Assembly (NCBI RefSeq): GCF_031755915.1
Contig: NC_083389.1
Location: 21,761,001-21,825,000 of the forward strand
Direction of reading: 5' to 3'
DNA length: 64,000 bases
DNA from: Ziziphus jujuba
Lineage: Eukaryota > Streptophyta > Magnoliopsida > Rosales > Rhamnaceae
Positions 31,241 through 41,999 of the stretch are shown piece after piece. The position numbers were made by a program, and so were the translations under genes. Below the pieces are notes generated by a model, which saw only the letters and a program-made list of their open reading frames with translations, had not been told where the DNA came from and did not search any database. How positions within the stretch are numbered: the stretch's first letter is position 1; every line of letters begins with the position of its first letter.

Positions 31241-32368
31241 TTTTATTTTATTTTTGTTCTCTTTTTCTTTTTACAACCAAAATATTGAATATGTTGTGTG
31301 TAATAATGTATTTCCCAGAAATTTTCAGAATTCAGGGTTATATATATATATATATATATATATGGAAGGAAATATTAATTAGGTAGTACTTATATTGCAT
31401 TTTTATGACCATTGAGGAATTTACAGTTGTAAAAGTTGCTCTGAAATCAATATTACGATTTGAATCTTTGGGTGGGTTTCTTTTAGTTTTTGTTTTATTA
31501 TGAAGTAGTGCTCTTCGAGACCCTCAGACTCAAACCACCATTACCACCAACATACCCATTCGCACACGGTCCACAGCGAATACAAACCCGGGAGAACAAA
31601 TCCTTCACGAAATCCAAACAAGAAGACGACCCTTCAATCTGATATGGAAAACGAATTTGAAAATTTGTGATTGTTGATGTGGGTTTAGAATCGAGAGTAG
31701 TGTTAGTAATTTTTTTTGGTTGGAAAATTGAAAATTTGTTCAAAAATTTTGCTCCAAAATTTGCCAAAATATTATCCCTCTTTTATTGCGGAGTTTTTAA
31801 TTTTGAAAGACATTATCTCTTATACGTGCGCGTATTCGGTGTAGTGATTGGTAAGGTAAAAGTTCTACAATGGTAGTAGAATACTCCAAACTCATATCGA
31901 AAGTGGACCCCACTGTGGGTCCTAACTTCAAAATAGACATTAATTCCCTGAATCTGTTTTTTTTGACAACGAGAATAAATAGTACCATACCTATTTCGTT
32001 TTTGTGGTATCGTATTTGACTATGTTGGATTCGAAGGCTCACCTTTTCTGATTATTTGAGTTAATAAGAATTTTTGTTGAGTTACAGAAAATAATAAATT
32101 TGTCGCAATGAAAAATATATGGGTGTTATATATTATTGTTTTTGGGTCTTATTATTATTGTTCTTCTGATTGAAAGACAAATATATATATTACTAATCTT
32201 CCAACCAAAATATATATATAATATTATTATTATTATTATTTGTTCAAGAAATAACATCAATTAATTCATTAAAAAAAAATTAGTTCATAAATCCATAATA
32301 TTTTTGGTTACAAACTTCATCGTATATCAGCTATACAATTAGAACCACAGATAAACTAACAATTAAAT
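31241..32368. other. Intergenic between the GT14 gene and the 177-aa gene
   Basis: It includes the 3' flank of the GT14 gene and a (TA)n run at 31338-31364. A less AT-rich stretch at about 31498-31640 has a minus-strand frame of 89 aa (with CIRCGPCANGYVGGNGGLSL) that I do not recognise and do not call as a gene. Nothing else is seen. Confidence 0.5.
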
Positions 32369-32902
32369 TCAAGCAGTAGCAGCAATAAAGCCAAATTCCA
32401 TGAGTTCCAAGTCCAAAGCTTGATCGTCCTTGTTGAAAGTAACCCTTTTCTTATTGCTGACGAAACTGGGAACAGGGAGTGAACTCGGACTCGGTGAGTC
32501 AAAGGCCATAAAAGAGTCAGTACTAAAAAGCTTCGACCCATCTGAAAGTACACCTCCACACATAATCTCTTTCGTCAACGATTCAGGCAAATTCTCGCCA
32601 CGCTTCATTAGTCTCTTCGGCCCCATGCTAAGCTGCTTAGTACAAGCAGAGGGTGGGGGAAGACGACGTCGTTGAGCTGCTGTGACGTTGAAGTTTTTGA
32701 GGTGATCAGGGATTGGAGACGAAGTCCTTCTCCAGCTGCCATTGCAATTCTTGAGGAAATAATTAGGGCTTGACAACGACGAAGTTGACGATGATGATAT
32801 TGTTCTTCGCCACTTGCCTGTGCAGTTCAAACGAGGATCGAAGGGAGACAAATTCTTGGTGTGACGGCGAGAGATCAATGGGTGTAGTGGTGCCACATCC
32901 AT
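32369..32902 (-). CDS. Small protein of unknown function, 177 aa
   Basis: A single uninterrupted frame from ATG at 32902 to a stop at 32369. The protein starts MDVAPLHPLISRRHTKN and is rich in Ser, Arg and Pro, with no signal peptide or membrane helix. Two similar blocks, LNCTGKWRRTISSSS and KNCNGSWRRTSSP, form an internal repeat (residues ~25-40 and ~52-65). A basic patch (RRRLPPP) lies at residues ~78-84. The C-terminal part has an acidic stretch DDQALDLELMEFG. It reads as a real intronless plant gene because the codons stay open and composition differs from the AT-rich flanks. A TATATAAAG lies at about 32926-32934 on the minus strand, close to the ATG. I do not recognise the family. Confidence 0.6.
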   Translation of the reverse strand: MDVAPLHPLISRRHTKNLSPFDPRLNCTGKWRRTISSSSTSSLSSPNYFLKNCNGSWRRTSSPIPDHLKNFNVTAAQRRRLPPPSACTKQLSMGPKRLMKRGENLPESLTKEIMCGGVLSDGSKLFSTDSFMAFDSPSPSSLPVPSFVSNKKRVTFNKDDQALDLELMEFGFIAATA

Positions 32903-33190
32903 CTTGACGATCGATCTTCTTCTTCTTTATATATGCGGACAAATTAATGAAGGTTGAGAGAAAAAAAAAGCTTAATTAATTTTAATCAGGATGAACAAGA
33001 ACTAAACTAGAATATTTGAAGAACGAAGTAGCATGAATGACTGTATGTATGTATATATATATATATATATATATACATGGGTTTCTTGAAGGAAGGGAAT
33101 AGGAAACTTTCCTAAATCCAAATACCGCAAGAAATAGAGTTATAGCCGTTATAGCCGTTATAGCCTACCTAGCCTACCTAGCCTACCTAG
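32903..33190. other. Flank with (TA)n and 9-bp tandem repeats at the retroelement target
   Basis: It contains a (TA)n tract at 33051-33075. Then come two ATAGCCGTT units and three TAGCCTACC units up to 33190. The retroelement array inserted at the end of this microsatellite, in the palindrome ACCTAGGT. Confidence 0.7.
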
Positions 33191-34156
33191 TGTAACGGTC
33201 CGCACCTTTGGAATGGCCTAGTGGCATTTTCGTAAATATTTGAAGGTCGGGATCTTCGATCCCGGGCCGTGGGAAGTTCTTAAGAATGTCACTAGGATGG
33301 TGCATATCGAATGGCAAGCCAAGATGTGAAGGTTTGCTAGAGAAAACCCCATTATGATTCCTCGCACAAAGTGATATCTATGGGTGCCAGAAAGGAAATG
33401 GCTCAATAAGCTCTTTAGGGGGGTGGTCCGTGTTGGCTCTCCACGGCCCCCGGCTCCGGCTTCGAGCTTGGGCTAAGCGAGCTTCCCATGGGCGACGGCA
33501 AGCCATGGGGCGGACATAAAGTGCCACGGAGGTGGTCTTATGTCTCCGAGGGACAGGGAGTCCCGAGGACAGTACCGGTAGGCGCTATGAGCTGGTATTG
33601 CGCGTCACTCCTGTGTCAGAGGCTAAGTGTAGCATTCGCTATGCCGTTTTCTATCGGCTATGCCAAGAACACACGTAGGCCTTTGTTACAAGGTTGTGGC
33701 AAATGTGCCAATGAGCGGGGGCTCGGGTTCTGCCTCGCTCAAGAGGGTCGGAAGCTAAATAGGCACGGACGGGGCGACACCGTGCCATCGGGTGACATTC
33801 ATATGTGGGCTTCCAACCTTGTGTTGCTACCCTGAGGGCATGTTTGCATGATGCTGGTGTGCATGCTCTAGGGTCGGATGCTATTCGAGATGTGCATGGA
33901 CCAAGGCCCGAGTGAAGAGATGGGTTGCTGGCTAGATCTTGGCACAAGATTGAGTAACAAGCTACCGAGTGGGCGCAAGGCCATCGGGCTAGCTTGCTGA
34001 GCGACATGAGCCATGACGACTATGGGAACCTCATGAGCATACAATTGGTATCAGATGGGTCGATATATGAACTCGGATAGTGAAAAGGCTGGCCATGACT
34101 GGAGAGTCTTGGCGCCGCACGGTCTATTCCGCTGCATAAAATGTAGGACCGTGACA
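33191..34156 (+). repeat. LTR copy 1 (966 bp)
   Basis: TG..CA ends with a short terminal inverted repeat (ACGGTCC/GGACCGT). Includes hairpins such as GGGATC-TTC-GATCCC, GGGAC-AGGGA-GTCCC and GAGC-GGGG-GCTC. Frames of 115-118 aa on the two strands overlap each other and look like chance frames. Confidence 0.93.
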
Positions 34157-34158
34157 AG

Positions 34159-34170
34159 TGGTATCAGAGC
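34159..34170 (+). promoter_or_regulatory. Primer-binding site, initiator Met-tRNA type (copy 1)
   Basis: TGGTATCAGAGC two bases after the LTR end, the standard plant LTR-retrotransposon primer-binding site. The second copy is at 37260-37271. Confidence 0.93.
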
Positions 34171-35379
34171 CCGGTTTGTCCTGCAATAGGCGAACCGAGG
34201 AACGGATGGTATTGGTTGGTGATGCTTGGATCCGTAGAACCCCGATGCTACTGTGAAAGGGGCGTGAAATCAATAGATCAGGCCGACGGGGCCAAAATTA
34301 TGGTTGCCATAGAGGCACCAAATGCGAGCAACATAGCAGATAAGGCCGAGAGGGCCAAAGGACTGCCAAAGAAAAGGCAGAGAGCAAGAGACGATGATAA
34401 CAGGGCATGAAGGCCGAATGTTGGAATGCCGTGGAGGCACAAGCTTCAGAGGAAGCACAACTGGACCACAGAGCTTGGGTAGCCTCAGAAATATTGGTGC
34501 ACATGAGCACAAAATGTCGGATGTGGAGGCAAAGGACTTCAATAGAAGCAACAGCCTTGAGGGCATGGTGGTCAGTGCCATGAGGGCACGAGACTCTAGT
34601 GCGAGTCCATAAGGAAACCTTAAGTGAGCCGGTTCGGTGAGAGAGTAACCGTTTGCTTGGGTGGAATTCGGACGAGCGCTGGAAGCCGGCGTCGAAGGCA
34701 TAAGTGGGGGAGTGTTCATTGCATTGACACCCTACACCTTGGGCATAAAGAAGTGGCGGTTTTGGAAGCCTAAATCTGAGATAGGCAGCGTGCATTGAAG
34801 CAGAAGTCTGGTTGAAGAAGTTCATGGGGGACAACACCTTATCCTTGAATCTTTTGGCCAGAGTTGGATGGAGCCAAGAGTAGGCCCATGATCAAGTAGC
34901 CTTGTGGAGTTTGAAAGCCATTTGTGGAAGGATAAGGGCCAGACAGTGATGAGTCTAGGGAAACCAGAACCTCACAAAAGCGAAATGCCAAAAGACGTAT
35001 GTAAGCATGGAAAGGGAAAGGACTATGAAGGAAAGTCTCAGTGGAGACCAACAAAATGTCCTTATAAGACCAAGAGGGTCAAATTTGAGTATGGTATACT
35101 GCCGGAGGGCAAGATTTGGGTTCAAGAAGGAACCTTGGATGCGTGGAGCATTGTAAATTTGCCAGAGGGCAAAAACTGGCTCAGAGGAGGAGCCGAGATA
35201 CAAAAGTGAGCAAGATTGAGGCAAAGAACTAGGGAAGGGACTTAGTTCAAGACGACACTAGGTGTCAACAGCCGAAATAAGGGGGTCGCAGAAGAGAGGA
35301 CCTCCATTCAAGATGTGGTAACTCGTCGGGAAGAGGATGCCACTTGCGCAAGGGTTGGCTTTGGAAGCCACAAGGATAA

Positions 35380-35581
35380 ATGCACACTCGAGGGATGTTG
35401 TGCATAAATTTGCCTTTGGAGAAGGCAAAGCTAGCTTGAGAATTGCTAGCACATCACCATCGTGGAGATGGAAATTTGAGATGCACACTCGAGGGATGTT
35501 GTGCATAAATTTGCCTTTGGAGAAGGCAAAGCTAGCTTGAGAATTGCTAGCACATCACCATCGTGGAGATGGGAATTTGAG
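35380..35581 (+). repeat. 101-bp tandem repeat inside internal region copy 1
   Basis: Two near-identical 101-bp units, each running from ATGCACACTCGAGGGATG to GAGATGG(A/G)AATTTGAG. Each carries three hairpins (TTTGCCTT/AAGGCAAA, GCTAGC/GCTAGC, CCATC/GATGG). The same pair occurs at 38481-38682 in internal copy 2. Confidence 0.93.
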
Positions 35582-36280
35582 CGCGGGAACAAGAGCTAAG
35601 AAGGGAAACTTAGCTCGTCACGGCAACAGAGTGCCGAGGAAACATGAGGTGGAGTTCAAGAGAGAAAAGAGCTACCACCTGAAGAACTCTCGAGTTTGGG
35701 TACCGTTGGGATAGTTGACGTAGGGGCACCACCTGAGAGGAGACGGTGTGCTCGATGAGAGGGTCAATGTCACCATCGGATTACTTGGTAGAGTTCGGTC
35801 CACGAGAGGACCTTGAAGGCAAGAGGATGCCTTACTTTGGAGCTCGGGAAGCTATTCGTCCAAGAGGGACAATAAGCGTTGGCTTGGGTGCCAACAAGTG
35901 AAGAGAACATTTGTCCAAGGGGGACACGAGTCTGGCTTGGGTGCCAGCGAGATATGCAAAAGGCAGAATTCGTCCGAGGGGGACACCATCTGCATATGGA
36001 GCTGAAAGTGCGGGGCGAAGCACTAATTTATGCACAAGGAGGTGCATGTTTTGAGGAAAGCTTGAGTTTGGGTGAACGCATGCAATAGGTCCTTGGCCAA
36101 GTCCAAGAGTGGGCGCGCGAAGGTCATCACAGAGGGTGATTCTACAGAGGTAGAGGGACGACGTATGCAGGATCTTGAGTTTGAGCCTAAAGAGCTTATG
36201 TGGATGAAAGGTGTTGCGCGGAGTGCAGGAGTCTTGAAGATAGCAAGCGGGCACGTCGATGAGGGCATCGACGTAATGAA

Positions 36281-36291
36281 GTGGGGGAGGA
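36281..36291 (+). promoter_or_regulatory. Polypurine tract (copy 1)
   Basis: GTGGGGGAGGA directly before the TGTAACGG of LTR copy 2, the place expected for plus-strand priming. Second copy at 39382-39392. Confidence 0.85.
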
Positions 36292-37257
36292 TGTAACGGT
36301 CCGCACCTTTGGAATGGCCTAGTGGCATTTTCGTAAATATTTGAAGGTCGGGATCTTCGATCCCGGGCCGTGGGAAGTTCTTAAGAATGTCACTAGGATG
36401 GTGCATATCGAATGGCAAGCCAAGATGTGAAGGTTTGCTAGAGAAAACCCCATTATGATTCCTCGCACAAAGTGATATCTATGGGTGCCAGAAAGGAAAT
36501 GGCTCAATAAGCTCTTTAGGGGGGTGGTCCGTGTTGGCTCTCCACGGCCCCCGGCTCCGGCTTCGAGCTTGGGCTAAGCGAGCTTCCCATGGGCGACGGC
36601 AAGCCATGGGGCGGACATAAAGTGCCACGGAGGTGGTCTTATGTCTCCGAGGGACAGGGAGTCCCGAGGACAGTACCGGTAGGCGCTATGAGCTGGTATT
36701 GCGCGTCACTCCTGTGTCAGAGGCTAAGTGTAGCATTCGCTATGCCGTTTTCTATCGGCTATGCCAAGAACACACGTAGGCCTTTGTTACAAGGTTGTGG
36801 CAAATGTGCCAATGAGCGGGGGCTCGGGTTCTGCCTCGCTCAAGAGGGTCGGAAGCTAAATAGGCACGGACGGGGCGACACCGTGCCATCGGGTGACATT
36901 CATATGTGGGCTTCCAACCTTGTGTTGCTACCCTGAGGGCATGTTTGCATGATGCTGGTGTGCATGCTCTAGGGTCGGATGCTATTCGAGATGTGCATGG
37001 ACCAAGGCCCGAGTGAAGAGATGGGTTGCTGGCTAGATCTTGGCACAAGATTGAGTAACAAGCTACCGAGTGGGCGCAAGGCCATCGGGCTAGCTTGCTG
37101 AGCGACATGAGCCATGACGACTATGGGAACCTCATGAGCATACAATTGGTATCAGATGGGTCGATATATGAACTCGGATAGTGAAAAGGCTGGCCATGAC
37201 TGGAGAGTCTTGGCGCCGCACGGTCTATTCCGCTGCATAAAATGTAGGACCGTGACA
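36292..37257 (+). repeat. LTR copy 2 (966 bp)
   Basis: Identical to copy 1 as far as compared, offset 3101 bp. It serves as the 3' LTR of unit 1 and the 5' LTR of unit 2. Confidence 0.93.
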
Positions 37258-39392
37258 AGTGGTATCAGAGCCCGGTTTGTCCTGCAATAGGCGAACCGAG
37301 GAACGGATGGTATTGGTTGGTGATGCTTGGATCCGTAGAACCCCGATGCTACTGTGAAAGGGGCGTGAAATCAATAGATCAGGCCGACGGGGCCAAAATT
37401 ATGGTTGCCATAGAGGCACCAAATGCGAGCAACATAGCAGATAAGGCCGAGAGGGCCAAAGGACTGCCAAAGAAAAGGCAGAGAGCAAGAGACGATGATA
37501 ACAGGGCATGAAGGCCGAATGTTGGAATGCCGTGGAGGCACAAGCTTCAGAGGAAGCACAACTGGACCACAGAGCTTGGGTAGCCTCAGAAATATTGGTG
37601 CACATGAGCACAAAATGTCGGATGTGGAGGCAAAGGACTTCAATAGAAGCAACAGCCTTGAGGGCATGGTGGTCAGTGCCATGAGGGCACGAGACTCTAG
37701 TGCGAGTCCATAAGGAAACCTTAAGTGAGCCGGTTCGGTGAGAGAGTAACCGTTTGCTTGGGTGGAATTCGGACGAGCGCTGGAAGCCGGCGTCGAAGGC
37801 ATAAGTGGGGGAGTGTTCATTGCATTGACACCCTACACCTTGGGCATAAAGAAGTGGCGGTTTTGGAAGCCTAAATCTGAGATAGGCAGCGTGCATTGAA
37901 GCAGAAGTCTGGTTGAAGAAGTTCATGGGGGACAACACCTTATCCTTGAATCTTTTGGCCAGAGTTGGATGGAGCCAAGAGTAGGCCCATGATCAAGTAG
38001 CCTTGTGGAGTTTGAAAGCCATTTGTGGAAGGATAAGGGCCAGACAGTGATGAGTCTAGGGAAACCAGAACCTCACAAAAGCGAAATGCCAAAAGACGTA
38101 TGTAAGCATGGAAAGGGAAAGGACTATGAAGGAAAGTCTCAGTGGAGACCAACAAAATGTCCTTATAAGACCAAGAGGGTCAAATTTGAGTATGGTATAC
38201 TGCCGGAGGGCAAGATTTGGGTTCAAGAAGGAACCTTGGATGCGTGGAGCATTGTAAATTTGCCAGAGGGCAAAAACTGGCTCAGAGGAGGAGCCGAGAT
38301 ACAAAAGTGAGCAAGATTGAGGCAAAGAACTAGGGAAGGGACTTAGTTCAAGACGACACTAGGTGTCAACAGCCGAAATAAGGGGGTCGCAGAAGAGAGG
38401 ACCTCCATTCAAGATGTGGTAACTCGTCGGGAAGAGGATGCCACTTGCGCAAGGGTTGGCTTTGGAAGCCACAAGGATAAATGCACACTCGAGGGATGTT
38501 GTGCATAAATTTGCCTTTGGAGAAGGCAAAGCTAGCTTGAGAATTGCTAGCACATCACCATCGTGGAGATGGAAATTTGAGATGCACACTCGAGGGATGT
38601 TGTGCATAAATTTGCCTTTGGAGAAGGCAAAGCTAGCTTGAGAATTGCTAGCACATCACCATCGTGGAGATGGGAATTTGAGCGCGGGAACAAGAGCTAA
38701 GAAGGGAAACTTAGCTCGTCACGGCAACAGAGTGCCGAGGAAACATGAGGTGGAGTTCAAGAGAGAAAAGAGCTACCACCTGAAGAACTCTCGAGTTTGG
38801 GTACCGTTGGGATAGTTGACGTAGGGGCACCACCTGAGAGGAGACGGTGTGCTCGATGAGAGGGTCAATGTCACCATCGGATTACTTGGTAGAGTTCGGT
38901 CCACGAGAGGACCTTGAAGGCAAGAGGATGCCTTACTTTGGAGCTCGGGAAGCTATTCGTCCAAGAGGGACAATAAGCGTTGGCTTGGGTGCCAACAAGT
39001 GAAGAGAACATTTGTCCAAGGGGGACACGAGTCTGGCTTGGGTGCCAGCGAGATATGCAAAAGGCAGAATTCGTCCGAGGGGGACACCATCTGCATATGG
39101 AGCTGAAAGTGCGGGGCGAAGCACTAATTTATGCACAAGGAGGTGCATGTTTTGAGGAAAGCTTGAGTTTGGGTGAACGCATGCAATAGGTCCTTGGCCA
39201 AGTCCAAGAGTGGGCGCGCGAAGGTCATCACAGAGGGTGATTCTACAGAGGTAGAGGGACGACGTATGCAGGATCTTGAGTTTGAGCCTAAAGAGCTTAT
39301 GTGGATGAAAGGTGTTGCGCGGAGTGCAGGAGTCTTGAAGATAGCAAGCGGGCACGTCGATGAGGGCATCGACGTAATGAAGTGGGGGAGGA
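37258..39392 (+). other. Internal region copy 2: non-coding, hairpin-rich
   Basis: Repeats 34157-36291 at an offset of 3101 bp. The predicted frames in both copies translate identically. Primer-binding site 37260-37271, polypurine tract 39382-39392. Confidence 0.9.
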
Positions 39393-40358
39393 TGTAACGG
39401 TCCGCACCTTTGGAATGGCCTAGTGGCATTTTCGTAAATATTTGAAGGTCGGGATCTTCGATCCCGGGCCGTGGGAAGTTCTTAAGAATGTCACTAGGAT
39501 GGTGCATATCGAATGGCAAGCCAAGATGTGAAGGTTTGCTAGAGAAAACCCCATTATGATTCCTCGCACAAAGTGATATCTATGGGTGCCAGAAAGGAAA
39601 TGGCTCAATAAGCTCTTTAGGGGGGTGGTCCGTGTTGGCTCTCCACGGCCCCCGGCTCCGGCTTCGAGCTTGGGCTAAGCGAGCTTCCCATGGGCGACGG
39701 CAAGCCATGGGGCGGACATAAAGTGCCACGGAGGTGGTCTTATGTCTCCGAGGGACAGGGAGTCCCGAGGACAGTACCGGTAGGCGCTATGAGCTGGTAT
39801 TGCGCGTCACTCCTGTGTCAGAGGCTAAGTGTAGCATTCGCTATGCCGTTTTCTATCGGCTATGCCAAGAACACACGTAGGCCTTTGTTACAAGGTTGTG
39901 GCAAATGTGCCAATGAGCGGGGGCTCGGGTTCTGCCTCGCTCAAGAGGGTCGGAAGCTAAATAGGCACGGACGGGGCGACACCGTGCCATCGGGTGACAT
40001 TCATATGTGGGCTTCCAACCTTGTGTTGCTACCCTGAGGGCATGTTTGCATGATGCTGGTGTGCATGCTCTAGGGTCGGATGCTATTCGAGATGTGCATG
40101 GACCAAGGCCCGAGTGAAGAGATGGGTTGCTGGCTAGATCTTGGCACAAGATTGAGTAACAAGCTACCGAGTGGGCGCAAGGCCATCGGGCTAGCTTGCT
40201 GAGCGACATGAGCCATGACGACTATGGGAACCTCATGAGCATACAATTGGTATCAGATGGGTCGATATATGAACTCGGATAGTGAAAAGGCTGGCCATGA
40301 CTGGAGAGTCTTGGCGCCGCACGGTCTATTCCGCTGCATAAAATGTAGGACCGTGACA
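39393..40358 (+). repeat. LTR copy 3 (966 bp)
   Basis: Third copy of the LTR. It ends GGACCGTGACA and is followed by CTAGGTTAACC instead of a primer-binding site, so this is the outer right end. Confidence 0.93.
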
Positions 40359-40417
40359 CTAGGTTAACCAGGATTTGGAACTTACTGTACAACGAACTTA
40401 ATTAATTCGAATATATA

Positions 40418-40452
<35 letters not shown>

Positions 40453-41151
40453 TTTATCTTCGCGTGATTCCGGATATTTATTAATTAGTGTATCATTTTT
40501 TTTTTTCATATAATTAATAATTTCGAACTAATTAACTTAGAAAATCTGCAAGAAAAATTAAATTAGTTAACATAGAAAATTTCCCTTATAGAATAATTTT
40601 CAGGTTTTTTTAATCAACATTGATTTTTTAATTTCAAGTGATCCAAAACTTTAAATTGCTTTCCTCAGTTATCATTTATTTTTATGAAAATATTATTTCA
40701 TACAAAAATAATTTTAAATTTTTCATTAAAAAAAAAAATCATTACCAACACATCCATGTAAAAATAATATACTATTTTTTTCCGGCTCTTCTTGTTATAA
40801 TCCTCAGTTGACAGATAGCAGATTGTAAGCACCAGGCACCAGGGTTATCCTGTTTGACTACATATTCCTTTGACTATTGCTTTTGTGGTTGAAAAGATAA
40901 ATAAGGGGAGGACAATCAGTGATTTTATAGTTCATCATCATTAATTCAACCAAAAATAAAAGCATTTAATTTTTTTTGAGACAGGAAGTAGTGTTTCTTT
41001 TTCAAGAAAGAATATCAATTTCATAAATCCACATATTCTTTTTTTCACAGATTTTCCAATACAAGCTATACAATAGAAAAGACAACAGTAATAAACTGGA
41101 GAAAGTTGGACAGATTGATCAAAATAAGTTCAAAAAGGAGATACTAAATAA
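40359..41151. other. Intergenic, with an (ATT)n microsatellite
   Basis: AT-rich spacer between two retroelements. A run of about 11 TTA units spans 40421-40453. No gene or element end is recognised. Confidence 0.6.
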
Positions 41152-41431
41152 TGTGAGGGTCCAGCCTTTTCTCCTAAAATCCGGCCTATTAGAATTTTGA
41201 CCTTAAAAAGTATTATAAATAGATGCTCAATTTCAGTATTGTATTATATAACACACATTAGAGATAATACAGGTATTTGAGACCTTAAGAGAGAGTGTTA
41301 GAGAAGGTTTTTTGTGTATAAATTTTATAGTAAATAATATATCTTTTTTTTTTTTCTCAATTTCATGCTTTTTGTCTTTCTTTGTTTTTGTGTTGGTTTT
41401 GTGTGTTTTTCGTGATCAAAGGATCACAACA
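41152..41431 (+). repeat. 5' LTR of the copia element
   Basis: Starts TGTGAGGGTCCAGCC and ends GGATCACAACA. Contains TATAAATA near 41214-41221, which probably served as its promoter. Only the first ~108 bp have a counterpart at the 3' end of the element. Confidence 0.75.
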
Positions 41432-41999
41432 AATGATATCAAACCCTAGTTCAGAAATAGGGTTCGCTGTTCAAAAGTTCAAACAAAAGATTTGAGTATA
41501 CCAGGAGGTAGATCTTACCGAGACGAAGAGAACAAGCCCAAACGCACCTCCATTCGCCATCGCACGGCCGGTCAATGAACACGCACCATCCACGCACCCC
41601 TTCGGCAGAGTCAAGCCGAGCTGTGTCTTTAAGCCTAGTCGAGCCCCAAGCCAAGCCGAGAGACTAGTCGTGACACATCATCCACCGGCTGACACAGCCA
41701 CGTGGCGACACATCATCCGGTTTGCCACCTCAGCAATGGTTTCATATTTTTTGTAAAATTGCAGAAATACCCCAGTATTTTTAGTATTTAAAGGTTTTCC
41801 CAAAAGTTGTGATATTTGCAGTTTGACCCAAAACTTTTAGAAATTGCACTTTGACTTTAAATTTTGAATATTCATATTTTGTCCTGAAAATAGTCAAATC
41901 TAACATTTTTGACCATTCCAAATGCATTGGTGGACTCTATTTTTTCAAATTCAGCTTCCATTTTTCTATAAATTTATTGCAGGACAAGATATCAATGGA

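Larger units (their letters stand above)
34157..36291 (+). other. Internal region copy 1: non-coding, hairpin-rich
   Basis: It holds no recognisable retroelement protein. The longest frames (179 and 149 aa on the minus strand, 101 aa on the plus) match no domain I know and overlap one another. Read on the plus strand it contains more than 30 short stem-loops with 4-8 bp stems, many with purine-rich, GAG-containing loops. Examples are TTGCC-AGAG-GGCAA (35159-35172), GTGCC-ATGAG-GGCAC (34575-34589) and GTCGATG-AGGG-CATCGAC (36255-36272). A structured RNA is a reasonable inference. Confidence 0.8.
33191..40358 (+). mobile_element. Non-autonomous LTR retrotransposon (LARD-like) in tandem, LTR-int-LTR-int-LTR
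   Basis: Three copies of a 966-bp LTR flank two copies of a 2135-bp internal region. The period is exactly 3101 bp, and all compared stretches are identical. LTRs start TGTAACGGTCC and end GGACCGTGACA. Each internal region starts 2 bp before TGGTATCAGAGC, a primer-binding site complementary to initiator Met-tRNA, and ends in the purine tract GTGGGGGAGGA. The whole array has one pair of flanks, CTAG left (33187-33190) and CTAG right (40359-40362), so it behaves as one insertion. No gag, protease, RT or integrase is encoded, so mobility must depend on a partner element. The tandem form could come from LTR recombination between copies, or from assembly error. Confidence 0.93.

Noticed and set aside
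31498..31767. 89-aa minus-strand frame with several Cys
   Set aside because: No known domain and no splice context. It could be a gene relic, but the evidence is too thin to call.
33488..34007. Frames of 115 aa (+) and 118 aa (-) inside the LTR
   Set aside because: They lie inside an LTR, overlap on opposite strands and match no protein family.
34270..34837. Minus-strand frames of 149 and 179 aa in the retroelement (and copies 3101 bp away)
   Set aside because: They overlap each other in different frames, have no recognisable domain and simply reflect GC-richer non-coding DNA with few stops.
33191..40358. CRISPR-like or satellite array
   Set aside because: The 3101-bp period is explained by LTRs, primer-binding sites and polypurine tracts of a retroelement.
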